From Chondrilla cf. caribensis (Eukaryota > Porifera > Demospongiae > Chondrillida > Chondrillidae): 50,000 nt of DNA. Made by a program: the position numbers and the translations under genes. Each line of letters opens with the position of its first letter. Positions within the stretch are counted from its first letter, which is position 1. The notes beneath the pieces were generated by a model. It ran no database searches, was not told the DNA's origin, and was given only the letters and a program-made list of their open reading frames with translations. Of this stretch, positions 1 through 11,515 are shown piece after piece. Location: NCBI GenBank assembly GCA_964020155.1, contig OZ026551.1, positions 3,274,018 to 3,324,017 on the forward strand. Reading direction: 5' to 3'.

Positions 1-123
1 AGTACACAGCATAGTTGGGAACACCTGATAAAGTCAAAGCTTATCAGAATAAATCACTTCATTCAGGTGTGTACTGTACATATTGAGGTATGGTCGCTCA
101 AATAGAACAAACACGCACCATAC

Positions 124-1519
124 TTCCCAGCAGCACTGGAGATGGTTACAATTAATCCCTTCTTCTGCCGGATCATGTGAGGTAGTACTGCTTTTGTCAA
201 TGATATTGTGCCGACTGTGTTCAAATTCAAGATAGACTTGTCCACTTCTAGTGAAGTTTTCATTGCAGGTGCAATTTGGGTTCGACCAGCATTGTTCACC
301 AGACAGTCTATCTGGGCAAACACACAAAACTCAGGGTAACATTGACATGGATAGTTCAATATGATAATATCGCATGTACACAGCACCTCCATCAGGATTA
401 CAATTGTGTACATATACGTGCACAGAGTATTAGCTGGTGCATGCTTAACATCTCTTACTTGGTTGTACTTATGTAGGACCTCCTGCACACAAGAGAGATG
501 ACTGTCAAAATCAGTCAAATCCAGTTTCATCACCATGTGAGCATCTTTAAATTCGGGTGGGGACAACTCTACATGTGGGAACAGGGTCAGACGATGGGTT
601 ATGATGGGCATGTTCATTTTTGACAAATAAGAACATATACTGTGAAGAGATTATGGGACGAAATGGGCTCAATCTCCTGGACTGGCTGTTTTTTTATCCA
701 GCACCCCCTACCACCAACCAGAGAATGACTGCCAACAAACTGATTCAAACTAATTGATTTTCATTGATTTGTGTTGTTTGTGTTTGTTTGTAATACATGT
801 ATGTACTTATCAGAGGGAGTCCTGAATCCTGCCTGACCATTGTCTGTAGGGATGCTACTACCTATGCAACTGTAGATAACCTCCATGCAGAAGCCATCGA
901 CAACCCAGGAACCATGGAAATCACCTACCCACAGGATTTAGTAGTCCCGGGCAAGGACATGTGCCTAGTCTTGCATAGCAAGACCTGATATACCTCTCCT
1001 GCATAGGAAATCTGTGAGATAAACATGAGAAAATGTTTACGGGGTGGACATCTTAGCTAAAGACAGTGTATACAGGCATATATCGACTACCAAAGTTGAA
1101 TTATGTGATCAAAATAATGATTCATCCTACATTATTATTCAATATCCCTTCACAATGCTTAGAGTTCCTATTTGTAGGTCTTTGAGACTAGCCATGGGTT
1201 AACCTGTACATTTTCTTCGAACTCTTTCTAGCTCATCCTCTCTTCTCGCCGAAAGAATAAGTTTGCAACTCAAAGTTGAGAGTTTATAGGCCAGTTCTTC
1301 ACCGATACCGCTCGAGGCGCCGGTGATCCAAATTACCTGTCCTCTTAATTCTCGCGGCTTCTTTCCAAGCACAGAACATCCCATCAACGTTAGGTCGGCA
1401 TCAGATAGGAGAATCGTCAGCAATGTTATTGCTAATGTGACAGGCAGAGGTAATATCAATACCATAAGACAGATGACTGCTGTACTGAGAGCGAAAATGA
1501 CAACCATCCCTGAAGACAT
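124..1519 (-). CDS. DHRS7-like short-chain dehydrogenase/reductase, 5' part (gene runs off the window)
   Basis: Three exons read leftwards: 1519-1204, 568-459 and 311-124. Phases agree (1, then 0, then 2) and GT-AG borders are present. The protein starts with a very hydrophobic segment (about residues 5-40), as expected for a membrane-anchored DHRS7-type enzyme. It continues with the cofactor-binding TGASSGIG motif, the SARREDELERVRRKC segment typical of DHRS7, the LDLTD motif, NNAG, and the strand ending in the catalytic-serine motif TISSAAGK. The YxxxK active-site motif and the C-terminus must lie beyond position 1. Family members are NAD(P)H-dependent oxidoreductases of the ER membrane acting on retinoids or steroids; the substrate here is unknown. 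The start is the first ATG after upstream non-ATG frame (ATG at 1519; a second in-frame ATG lies at 1507). It is divergent from lipoxygenase A. Confidence 0.85.
569..1203 (-). other. Intron 1 of the SDR gene
   Basis: About 635 bases between exon 1 and exon 2 of the dehydrogenase. It holds a 63-codon plus-strand open frame (797-988) that I cannot assign to any family. Nothing else is recognised. Confidence 0.7.
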
Positions 1520-2452
1520 GTACGGGTGGCTGTCATTACATAATGCTGTACATGTGATCACACGTGACCTGCGCAAAACTCGCGTGTTGTATCAGTGATC
1601 GTGTGTGTTAAAGGTGTTTACTACTACTGTATAGGGCAATACGGAAACATTGTAAGACTTGAAATGAATGTGAATATTAGCTAGGGACTGAGCGAAGTGT
1701 ACTTATCAAATATAGGTATATATTATATGTATTAACCCAGGTACAGTAATTACTATTTAAGCAAATTGCATTGTACATTACAGTCAAACATGCTTAGAAA
1801 GTACCCCAAAGGGTACACCAATAGCAAATATTTAGTTCTTATCAGAGATACTTGCTATCAGTACTGTTTGACATAGTGTACATAAGCTATTATTGACTGA
1901 GTGAGGTGTACTTACCAGCCAGAAGTATGGATAAAAAATAGTTCCCAAATGCTTTAGTTCAATTGTATTCATATAGCGATGAAGTCGGAAATCCCAAGAA
2001 ACAGCATGTTGTAAACAATAATTATTGTATTGTGTTCATCCAAAACATTTTTATGGTAACAATATTCATTGAGTAGTTTAGCATAATATTATTATAGATA
2101 AATCCAAATGAGTCTGAGTTCAAATGTATTCATATGGCAATGAAGTAGGAAAACCTGGGACCAAGACATTGTTTGCATTATAATGAAGTCAACTTGTTCA
2201 CAATAGAAGTTATTGTATGGAATCTCTGTTTGCAGATGGTGTTGTGGCATAGAGTAATATAGTTCACTGATTTGAATGGATGAGGAATTATGGTGTACAC
2301 TGTAATACATTTAATGTATTGGTGGAAATATCCCAATATCATGGTGGATATGATGAACTGTATGTATCACCACATGTTCAAAGCTTGCCATGGTTGCTAT
2401 TGGTGACAAGGCAAAATGAATGCAACAAAGCTTTAGTTGCACAACTGATGGC

Positions 2453-2838
2453 CAGGGCTGTCAAGTTGATAATATGAAAATGAGTGAGATATCACTCAGC
2501 AGTCCACATTACAGATTAGGTACAAGCACGTGACGCGTGACATCACTGAGCTGGTTGTGCAACCATAGACTAAATGAGACGAACGTAAACGTTAAAGGTG
2601 GAGTCGTTCAGACTGAGTAGCTGATCAGAGCTAGATCAGATCCCTAAGGACTAAAGGCTGCTAAAATTGGGAAATCTATTTTGTGCCTTTTATCTTATTA
2701 TTATAATCAATTACTCCATCTGTAACTAAAGGGTGTTTGGCAGCTAATGCGTGAGACGTTATTCTGTTTGCGTGTGAGAGTGAGAAATCTTCCCAATGCG
2801 TGTGTCACACGCCTAATGCGTGTGACTTGACAGCCCTG
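2453..2838. mobile_element. Non-autonomous inverted-repeat DNA transposon (MITE-like), 386 bp
   Basis: The element begins CAGGGCTGTCAAGT and ends with the reverse complement ACTTGACAGCCCTG, giving 14-bp terminal inverted repeats. It is flanked by a direct 6-bp repeat GATGGC (2447-2452 and 2839-2844). The duplicated upstream region of lipoxygenase B (9211-9216) has the same flanks with a single GATGGC and no insert, so it acts as an empty site. No transposase frame is present. The superfamily is not assigned. Confidence 0.85.
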
Positions 2839-3057
2839 GATGGCAATGGGAAACAGGAGGTCTGACCTAACGAGTGTGCAAACATCATTTACATTTGTAC
2901 TCACTTGTATATTTGAGATGGCAGACAGTTGTACAGCATGGTACAATGTACATATTAATTTTTTGTAGGGGGCAGTGTATGATAGTTTTATATGTATATG
3001 TACATGCACATATAAGTATACTATAGGTAAACTAATGCTACTACAAATACCCCTACT

Positions 3058-3114
3058 GACACACACACACACGCGCACGCACACACGCACGCACACACAC
3101 ACAACACACGCGCA
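3058..3114. repeat. (AC)n microsatellite upstream of lipoxygenase A
   Basis: Mainly AC dinucleotides with interspersed CG steps. A longer version sits at the same place before copy B. Confidence 0.9.
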
Positions 3115-3148
3115 CAAGAATACACACAGTAATGCACTAACATTGATT

Positions 3149-3216
3149 TGACGTCATAGTTTAGCCCCATAAACGGTATAAAAGCGGACAACATGAAAAC
3201 TTCGCTTTTAGTCAGT
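3149..3216 (+). promoter_or_regulatory. Core promoter of lipoxygenase A: CRE-like site, TATA box, initiator
   Basis: A perfect palindrome TGACGTCA (3149-3156, CREB/ATF-type) is followed 20 bases later by TATAAAAG (3177-3184), then TCAGT (3212-3216) about 30 bases downstream of TATA, the usual initiator distance. The ATG is at 3240. The same order recurs before copies B and C. Confidence 0.7.
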
Positions 3217-3239
3217 AGTTTTGGTACTGAAGTGTAACG

Positions 3240-6200
3240 ATGTCACTCCCAAAGAAAAGCAAAGATGTTGAATTCAAAGTGCAACGTCATAAACCCAAGG
3301 AGTGCCCAGAAAACTGGAAGGAGTTATTGCAAATACCTAAGGAGCTCGAGCAGCCGGATTACGGTTATCAAAGTGAGCTTATTTAGTATCTACGACCGAC
3401 CTCGCTCCTCTCGACAGTCGTGTATACAATAAATGTATACAAATTATTCGCAATAAAATGAGATTTGGATATCTATAGATCTTTAAGCCTAATTCTACGA
3501 ATTCTATCAAATGGATCTAGACTTCTGTTTAATGAAATACAATAGTCAGAATGTCGATATGATGATATGAAGTATAGATCTAGACTGATAATAATAAATC
3601 TAGACTGGCTGGTTTACTTCTCTCGTATAATAAACACTATCAAACGAATGAAGAATGGAATCATTATGGTATTAATTTAACAGAATTATTATGAGGACAC
3701 CCATGTATCAGCGTTCATGCAGCTGCAGCTTCTTTTGGAGCAACGATTAAATCCCATACAAAGCGCACGGTTTGTTCTATTTTAAAGGGTTATTATGATG
3801 TTGACTCTATGAATTAGCTATAGACTACGTACGGCCAACACAATAAGGATTTCTTGGTACGTTGAACTCATCAATCTTTTGTTTGAGGAACCTTCCGGGA
3901 CTTTTGGAACGTTAGAAAATGCAATTACTGCATGTCGCAGTCTTACTTTCTTCATTGAAAGATTGAAGTATATGTTCTGATTAGGGGGATGCATTGTATG
4001 CCAAACAGGAGCTAAGGAAGATACACTGTTGGAATTTATGTCAGTTCTCCCTTGACAAAGCTGAAATTTATGGAGATGATAATTATGTTGAGACATGTTT
4101 TGAATAAATTCCAGTTTCTAGTCATCTAAAGAACATGCAGCCTGTTTATGACCAAAGTCAGCTCGGGTATCACATATTCCCAGAGAATCTTCTGATCTTG
4201 CACAAATGTTGCTTGTTTTGTGTCTGTCACAAATTTGGGTAGATGGCTAACTCCCCAAATTTGGGTTTTGGCAAACCAAGGATTGTGTGTTTACTGTTAA
4301 TTTTTAAAACAGTTTAGTACATAAAATCATAGTGAAATAGTAAATATCTGAGGACCGTTGAAACTGAATTTCACGACTTATTTCAGAACATATTATAATT
4401 AATTATATACATAAGATTTAATTTAATGGGATTTACAAAATATAGGGCTTTTAATATTTGACTGAAGTAACTTCATTAGTGTAAACATATGTACACATTG
4501 TCAATTTTGGTTATCTTTATAATAAAATATTATTGTATATTTTCGTACAATGTGTATGATGATGTAAAGAATCCCTTTGACTCATAGTTTCAATGTGTTA
4601 TTAATTAGATTACTACCTGAGGATTGTTTCTGATAAAAGAGCAGCCATAGAGGCAAAGAAAGGACTCTACTGCCAATTGATTGGTAAACTTGGAAGCAGT
4701 GAACGTTTTCCCATCTTGCATGAAAGTTTTTTCAGCATTCCCTTCATCGAAGATATGGAAGGCGTGGTTGTGACAGCGTACGACAGTATAATGAATAAGC
4801 CTAGCCCTGCTACATATTCAGACATGAGCATCATTACCAATGAAGAGATCGGACCACTGCTGGGGATTGCCTTCTACAGCGATGAGAATAACTCCGGAGC
4901 ATACTTTGTTAGTATTGTGATTGCTGCATATCAGGATAGCGAGCCTGAAGTGTTCCCAGCCTACAAGTGGTTGCAGGGAGGAGATGAAATCCTGGCCACC
5001 TCACAGACATGTAAGTCACTTATGACGGTGTGTTTTATGATCCTCTTTCAAGGCCATATTGGATTATAAATTGACTGACATGAGAAGTACATTCCATAGT
5101 TTAACTCTTAATAAATGTGACTAAATACCATTGAGATATGTAGTTTTGATAATATGATAAGTTGATTGTAGTTAACTTCTATCTGTAAATAAAATGAAGC
5201 TTGGCTGGATGAACGCAATAATTACATTACAATGAATTTGAACTATATAGCCATATATAGACTTAATTTACAAAATATCAGAAATATAGACTGGATTCAC
5301 TTTTATAGTGCACAAAATTTAAGTACTATAATATTATTTCATTAATGTCTGTTGATTTTGCCCTATCCTTGAAACAAGCATGAACATTGTAGATAATTTG
5401 CTGGCAAGTATTTTCACTAATCATTATATTAATTCTTGAAAGAATTGAATCCCCACAAATACAAAGTAATCATTAATATGAATGAAAATGCCATTATTTG
5501 CCATGTCAATTCTATTAGAAGGTCCGTTAAATCAATTGAAAAGCATTAAACTAATTAAAAGAACTAGCAAATTACAGCAGTAGTAACACATAAATATTTG
5601 TAATTCATTTATCATCTAGGCACAGTGGCCAGTGAAGTTGTGCAGTCCAACCCTCAGCTGGTAGAGTTGAGGAAAAGGCAGACTGCCTACTACCATAAAC
5701 GGTATGAATGGAAGATCTGGGGTCTTGGCCCTAGCCACTACAAAGTCAAACCCAAGTCAATATTAGAAATTCACTTGGATGAAAGGTTCTCTTATGACAA
5801 GTTTGCTGATTATGGCCTATCTGGTTTCAACGAAAAGCTGAAAGATAAGGCAAGATCTCTTTACTCCGACGACAGCAATTTCTCAAGCTTTGAAGATTAT
5901 GCCAAGATTCTCAACGACTTGTACCTGCAAGTGGAAGATTTCCAGAATGAGTTCAATCCTGACATCCTTTATGGAGGACGATGGATGCAAGATAGAGAAC
6001 TAGGCCGTCAGATGCTGGATGGGATCAATCCAAATCTGATTGCAAAGTGCACGAAACTGCCCGCTCACTTTCCAGTGACCGATGAAATGTTGAAGGACAG
6101 TCTCAGGCTTAGCCTGAGGCAAGAAATGGAGGTAAACTGTCTTTATTTAGAAATTAACATGCACTCTTTGAATTCAAATTTTGATACCTCTTCCACCGGC

Positions 6201-7851
6201 TGTCCCATTAAAAAAGAGTAGTCACTATAATATTATGTGACAAATTGTAATGTAATCAATTTTATTATCATGATGTACATATGAATGTGTTCTATCCTAC
6301 ATACTCATAGGATGGCAATGTTTACATTGTTGGCATGGTTGACCTCCTGGAGGATTTACCTTGTGGCAATATTTGCCCCGCCCCAACTGGTTTGTTCTAT
6401 GTCAAGCCGAGTGGAGATCTCTACCCAATTGCCATCCAGCTGGAGCCTAATGGTGTCATTTTCACACCAAGCGATCCCTACTTTGACTGGCTCCAAGCCA
6501 AGATGTATTTTCAGTGTGGAAACTGGCAGGTTTGTTCACGGCTTTGGTCCTTGTACACTTTATCAAAATATGACCTCAAATAAAATTTGTAAATGTCATC
6601 ACAAGTAATAATGTCCAGCATGCCAATAACATATTTATAGATGTTATTTTTACCATTACATTGAAATATTTTTTGATTTCCTTCTGTATGTGCATAACAG
6701 GTACATGAGGTAGTGCAACATGCCTTGCTCACTCATTTCATTGCCGAAACCTTTTGTGTCGCAACCAAAAGAAATTTACCACTGGCACATCCCATCTACC
6801 GTCTGCTCAATGGCCATTTTGTTGGGACCATCTTCATCAATGCTGCAGCTCGAGATGTACTAGTTAGCCCAGGAGGACTCATTGATGCTAACACAGCTAT
6901 GGGGGGCAATGGTGCTAAAGGTATTGTCGAACTGGCCAAAAGAGGATACAAGGAATTCAGTCTCCTTAGTTTAGCCTTGCCAAACGACCTCGATGAACGT
7001 CAAGTCAGGGATGAGAAGAAGCTGCCTCATTTTCACTACCGAGATGACGGGATGCTCATTTGGAATGCCATAGAGAAGATGGTGACTGGCATAGTCGGAC
7101 TCTTCTACCAGTCTGACACTGATGTTGCCGAAGATCCAGAACTACAGGCTTGGGTGGAAGATTTGAATCAAGAAGGTTTTCCCGTCCGAGATGGAAAGGA
7201 TCACAAGAAAAAGATGCCTCAGGTTATCGAAACCTTGGATTGCCTCATTGCAGTATGCACCACAATTATCTGGGTCTGCAGTGCTCGCCACTGTGCTGTC
7301 AATACGGGACAGTTCCAAATGTATGCATTTGCACCCAATGCTCCAGCTCTGGTGAGGAAACCTATCCCAAGGAAGAAATCCGGAGCCACATTGAAGGATG
7401 TCCTCGATACTCTGCCAATTGCAGAAAAGCTGCATCAGCAAATTACAACTGTATGGATTTTATCCCAATATATGGCACAGGTAAATATGGTATAGGTACA
7501 GTGTTATATATTCTATTGCAGATGTGATCATGTACCAGTGTAAAGGAAACTATTGTGTTTGAATGTGTTTTCTTTTGAGGTTTACACATTTTCAAACCTG
7601 TTACATAATATGTACTGATCGAAATTAATGGCATACCTATTATATTACGATCTGTTCTCTTTCATACACAGAGTGTTCTCGGATACAACAAGGAAGTCTT
7701 GTTTGTTGAGCAAGAGGCTTTGGATGTTCTGGAACAATTCAGACAAGATTTGAAAAGAGTCGAACGCATCATTTCAGAAAGGAATGATAAACTGGAGATC
7801 CCCTACAAGTACTTGCTCCCAAGTACAATTGTGAACAGCATTAGCATATAG
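3240..7851 (+). CDS. Lipoxygenase A (PLAT + catalytic domain), six exons, 741 aa
   Basis: Exons: 3240-3372, 4609-5010, 5620-6131, 6311-6529, 6701-7480 and 7672-7851. All have GT-AG borders and agreeing phases (1,1,0,0,0), and the CDS is 2226 bases including TAG. Residues about 45-175 resemble a divergent PLAT domain (YYLRIVSDK start, FPAYKWLQ end). The catalytic domain follows. Non-haem iron ligands are all present: His429 and His434 in the HALLTH motif, His619 and Asn623 in [11 protein letters not shown], and the C-terminal Ile741 (NSISI). The family adds O2 to polyunsaturated fatty acids. No signal peptide is seen, so it is probably cytosolic or peripherally bound to membrane. The residue aligned with the stereo-control (Coffa) position is Asn486. 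The start is supported by the promoter and by conservation in all three copies. This copy is the most diverged in exon 3. Product specificity is unknown. Confidence 0.93.
4035..4391 (+). repeat. Dispersed repeat R1, copy 1 (intron 1 of lipoxygenase A)
   Basis: Shares long stretches with 46449-46775 (for example GAGAATCTTCTGATCTTG, TTTACTGTTAATTTT and AGTAAATATCTGAGGAC), and part of it matches 47823-47925 in reverse orientation. It is absent from the same intron of copies B and C. Confidence 0.75.
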
Positions 7852-7995
7852 ACAAGTACATGATCCCAAAAGAAATAATCTGTAGATTTGTTTTAGAATA
7901 TAGTACATTCGTACCTATAACAATTGTAGAGTTAGTTGATCATGCAGTGTTGATTCAGGTTGTTGTAGCTTGTTTTAATATGCAGTAGTGATATG

Positions 7996-8018
7996 TTAGG
8001 GTTAGGGTTAGGGTTAGG
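7996..8018 (+). repeat. Short TTAGGG array in the lipoxygenase A 3' UTR
   Basis: Three consecutive TTAGGG units plus a partial one lie about 145 bases after the stop. Copy C has a shorter version near 22828-22840; copy B lacks it. Confidence 0.9.
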
Positions 8019-8132
8019 TTTTCAGTTTTGTACCAAGCTACATTTTGTATTCGTAGTGTAAGACTTTATACTGCAATTAGTATCACATATGAATAATTTG
8101 ATGATTATCAGTAATGTTATTGATTAAAAGGG

Positions 8133-8138
8133 AATAAA
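8133..8138 (+). terminator. Polyadenylation signal AATAAA, lipoxygenase A
   Basis: AATAAA about 280 bases after the stop codon. The matching signal after copy B is at 15501 and after copy C at 22954. Confidence 0.6.
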
Positions 8139-9406
8139 ATGTTGCAGCATCCACATTTCAATATTATATAAAATTAATATAATTATACATGAATGAAGAC
8201 ATGTACAGAATGTGCTGTGTTACTCATATGTTTATTCAACTATGATATAAATATTGATATTAATTGCTATCATGTCATTTGTAAATTAATAAAATTGATG
8301 GGAGAAGAAATTTTGGGGTTATATAAGTGTCTCCAAAAAATTATGCAATAAGCTATAGATTCTCTATCCCAGTCATTTGGTCCTATACCAATGAATTTGA
8401 AACATTATTACATGGACTCAAATATTTCATTGAACACAATGTCATCAACAATCATCACAACTACTAAATGTACCAATTTAGTCCAATTTGCTTATTATGT
8501 ATCTTGTGTCTCCATATTTCATTCACTTGGAGAGTTATGTCCCACAATTATTATAGTGACTACAGCTTTTCCGTGCTTCAAAATCCTCAAAGTACATACT
8601 GTAGAGGATGTCTACAATGGAGTAAACTCTACCACTCACCATTATTCTACTTCGGGGATTAGCTGGCTACAAGGAAGTATCATGCCCGTTTGATTGGTAA
8701 AGTACAGCACAGTTGAGATCATGGGGTATTTACAGAGATGAGTGAGTTCGGGATGCTGGGTAAGAAAACAAAACAGGGAATCAAATTTCTTAACATCACA
8801 GCTGAAACAGCTCCTCACTAATCGACCCATTGTTCTGTGCAATGAGTGCCATTTTGATTCTTCAGTTAGCTTTATGGCGGAGTATTTTAGAAGGACCATC
8901 ATGTGATGCAATGAGGATAGGGGAGGTGGGAGGATCCTGACCATCAGATACAATGTAGAAATGAGCTATTTGCTGGGTATGGATCCCAAATAGCCATCAT
9001 GACTGCAACCATGCAATTAAAAGTAGGAAAACCTAGTTATTAGTAGGATCGATATCATCCTTTTTCACACATACACAGCCACACCCCCACACACATGTTA
9101 AAGGAACACACACAAGCACACACACACTGTTAAAAATTGATATGCTCAAAGCTTGCCATGGTTGCTATTACAAGGCAGAATGAATGCAACAAAGCTTTAG
9201 TTGCTCAACTGATGGCAATGGGAAACAGGAGGTCTGACTTAACGAGTGTGCAAACATCGTTTAATCACTTGTGTATTTGAGATGGCATACAGTTGTACAG
9301 TGTGGTAGACGATGTACATATTTTGTAGGGGCAGTATATGTTAGTTTATGCACATGCGCATATTAAGTTTACTAGGTGAACTATTGTCACTACAAATAAC
9401 CCTACT

Positions 9407-9479
<73 letters not shown>

Positions 9480-9510
9480 GCACGCACGCACGAACACACG
9501 CAGGAATGCA
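8139..9510. other. Intergenic region between lipoxygenases A and B
   Basis: No gene recognised. About 7852-9080 is repeated after copy B (about 15250-16480), including the segment around TCCATATTTCATTCACTTGG. Short open frames here are not conserved intact between the two copies. From about 9140 the DNA resembles the upstream region of copy A, so the repeat unit boundary lies between 9080 and 9140. Confidence 0.7.
9409..9494. repeat. (AC)n microsatellite upstream of lipoxygenase B
   Basis: About 30 AC units ending in ACGC repeats, at the position where copy A has a shorter, interrupted tract. Confidence 0.95.
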
Positions 9511-9522
9511 CTAACATTGATT

Positions 9523-9589
9523 TGACGTCATAGGTTAGCCCATAAACGTAATAAAAGCAGACAACGTAACGTTAGCGCTATGAGTCAGT
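9523..9589 (+). promoter_or_regulatory. Core promoter of lipoxygenase B
   Basis: TGACGTCA (9523-9530), a weaker TATA-like TAATAAAAG (9549-9557) and TCAGT (9585-9589), then ATG at 9613. The TATA box is degraded relative to copies A and C, so expression level may differ. Confidence 0.6.
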
Positions 9590-9612
9590 AGTTTTGGTAC
9601 TGAAGTATAACG

Positions 9613-11156
9613 ATGTCACTCCCAAAGAAAAGCAGAGACGTTGAATTCAAAGTGCAACGTCATAAACCCAAGGAGTGCCCAGAAAACTCGGAGGAGTTAT
9701 TGCAACTACCTCGGGAGCACGAGCAGCCGGATTACGGTTATCAAAGTGAGCTTATTACATTGATAGTATGGACGACCGACCTCGCTCCTCTCGTCAGTCG
9801 TGTATACATTGAATTGAATGTATGCGAATTTTTCGAGGCAATAAAATTAAATTTGGATATCTATAAACCCAATTCTACGAATTCTATGGATCGAGACTTC
9901 TGTATAATGAAATACAATAGTCAGAATATCGATATGATGATATGAAGTATAGATCTAGACTGGCTGGTTTACTTCTCTCGCATAATTAATACTATCAAAC
10001 CAATGAAGAATTGAATGGTATTAACGAAATATCAGGAGGATATCTACGTATAAGCGTTCATGCAACTTCTTTCGGAGCAACGATTAAATCCCAATGCAAA
10101 GCGGACGTATTTTTTTTCCCTTTTAAAATGGTTATTATGATGTTAATTCTATGAATTAGCTAAAGACTAAGTACGGCTAACACAATAAGGATTTCTTGCT
10201 ACGTTGAACTCATCAATCTTTTGTTTGAGGAAACTTTCGGCTCTTTTGCAAAGTTAGAAAATGCAGTTACCGCATCACAGGAGGAAGATTCTGTCTTCAT
10301 CGAGTAGGAAACACTTTTTAATCATTGTTGGAAGGCTTTGTTTCACAGAAAAATGCATTGAAACAGGGCCTTTCAACAATGTTTCAATAGTGTTTCATCC
10401 TTAATGAAACTGGTACTTTCCTCCTGTGCATGTCGCAGTCTTACTTTAAACATTGACCATACGACCCCCCGGGGGTACAGGAAGTGACTGGTATGAAACT
10501 GTGTGTATTCACACACAACCATAATAAAGTGCATACATATGGATATGGATTTGTCATGATACATATGTAGGGCTGTTGTAAGATGTGTGAGCCATAGAGA
10601 TTAGAATGCATGGGAGCGAAGCACTACATGTGCATCATTATCCTCCCTCTAACATATTATGCTGTATTTCCACACAGTACATTCCTCCAACAATAACATT
10701 GGTTGAACCCTACACAAGTACACAATTCCATGTTATTTTAAACCAACATTTGCGGAATCCAACATTGCACAATAACAAATTTTCATGTAATGGAAACCAA
10801 TAGATCACATCTTGATAGTGAAGTATGCATAATACTATGTAATCAAGTCTTCCCCAGCTTGGTTTGTGCATGTTAAGACTGCTTTGCTTCTATCCACTGG
10901 ATAATTTGCATTATGTGACAGTGTGTACAAATGCAGTTCAATTTATTGACCACATACATCCTGTAGATGTACTGGTTGACAACATTAGTTGACAAAAAAT
11001 ATAATATGTAATTTATTACAATACTGTATACAAGCTAAGGACAGAGTAAAGTATGTTAACTAAAGAAGTCATATTGTTGGAATGTATGTCTTGTGTGTGT
11101 ATGTACATACACGCACATACACACACACACACAAATACACACACACACGCACACAA

Positions 11157-11250
<94 letters not shown>

Positions 11251-11385
11251 CCCCCACACCACCCACACAACACCCACACACATGCACACAATATACTCAC
11301 ACACACATACAAACATGCCAGCGCGCACATGCACACACAATACCCACCCATACACACACACACAATACCCACCCACTCACCAACC

Positions 11386-11464
<79 letters not shown>

Positions 11465-11474
11465 ATACACACAC

Positions 11475-11515
<41 letters not shown>

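Larger units (their letters stand above)
1577..3140. other. Divergent intergenic region between SDR and lipoxygenase A
   Basis: No gene seen. Bases from about 1780 to 2395 are duplicated at about 16964-17590, upstream of lipoxygenase C (shared stretches include AGTTCTTATCAGA and CAAAGCTTGCCATGGTTGC). The segment 2376-2450 also matches 9146-9216, upstream of copy B. A transposon-like element (2453-2838) and a short (AC)n tract (about 3058-3114) follow. Confidence 0.7.

Noticed and set aside
797..988. 63-codon plus-strand frame in the SDR intron
   Set aside because: No family features and no splice or promoter context; likely chance.
8391..8693. 100-codon plus-strand frame after lipoxygenase A
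   Set aside because: The homologous DNA after copy B does not keep the frame, so it is not a conserved gene.
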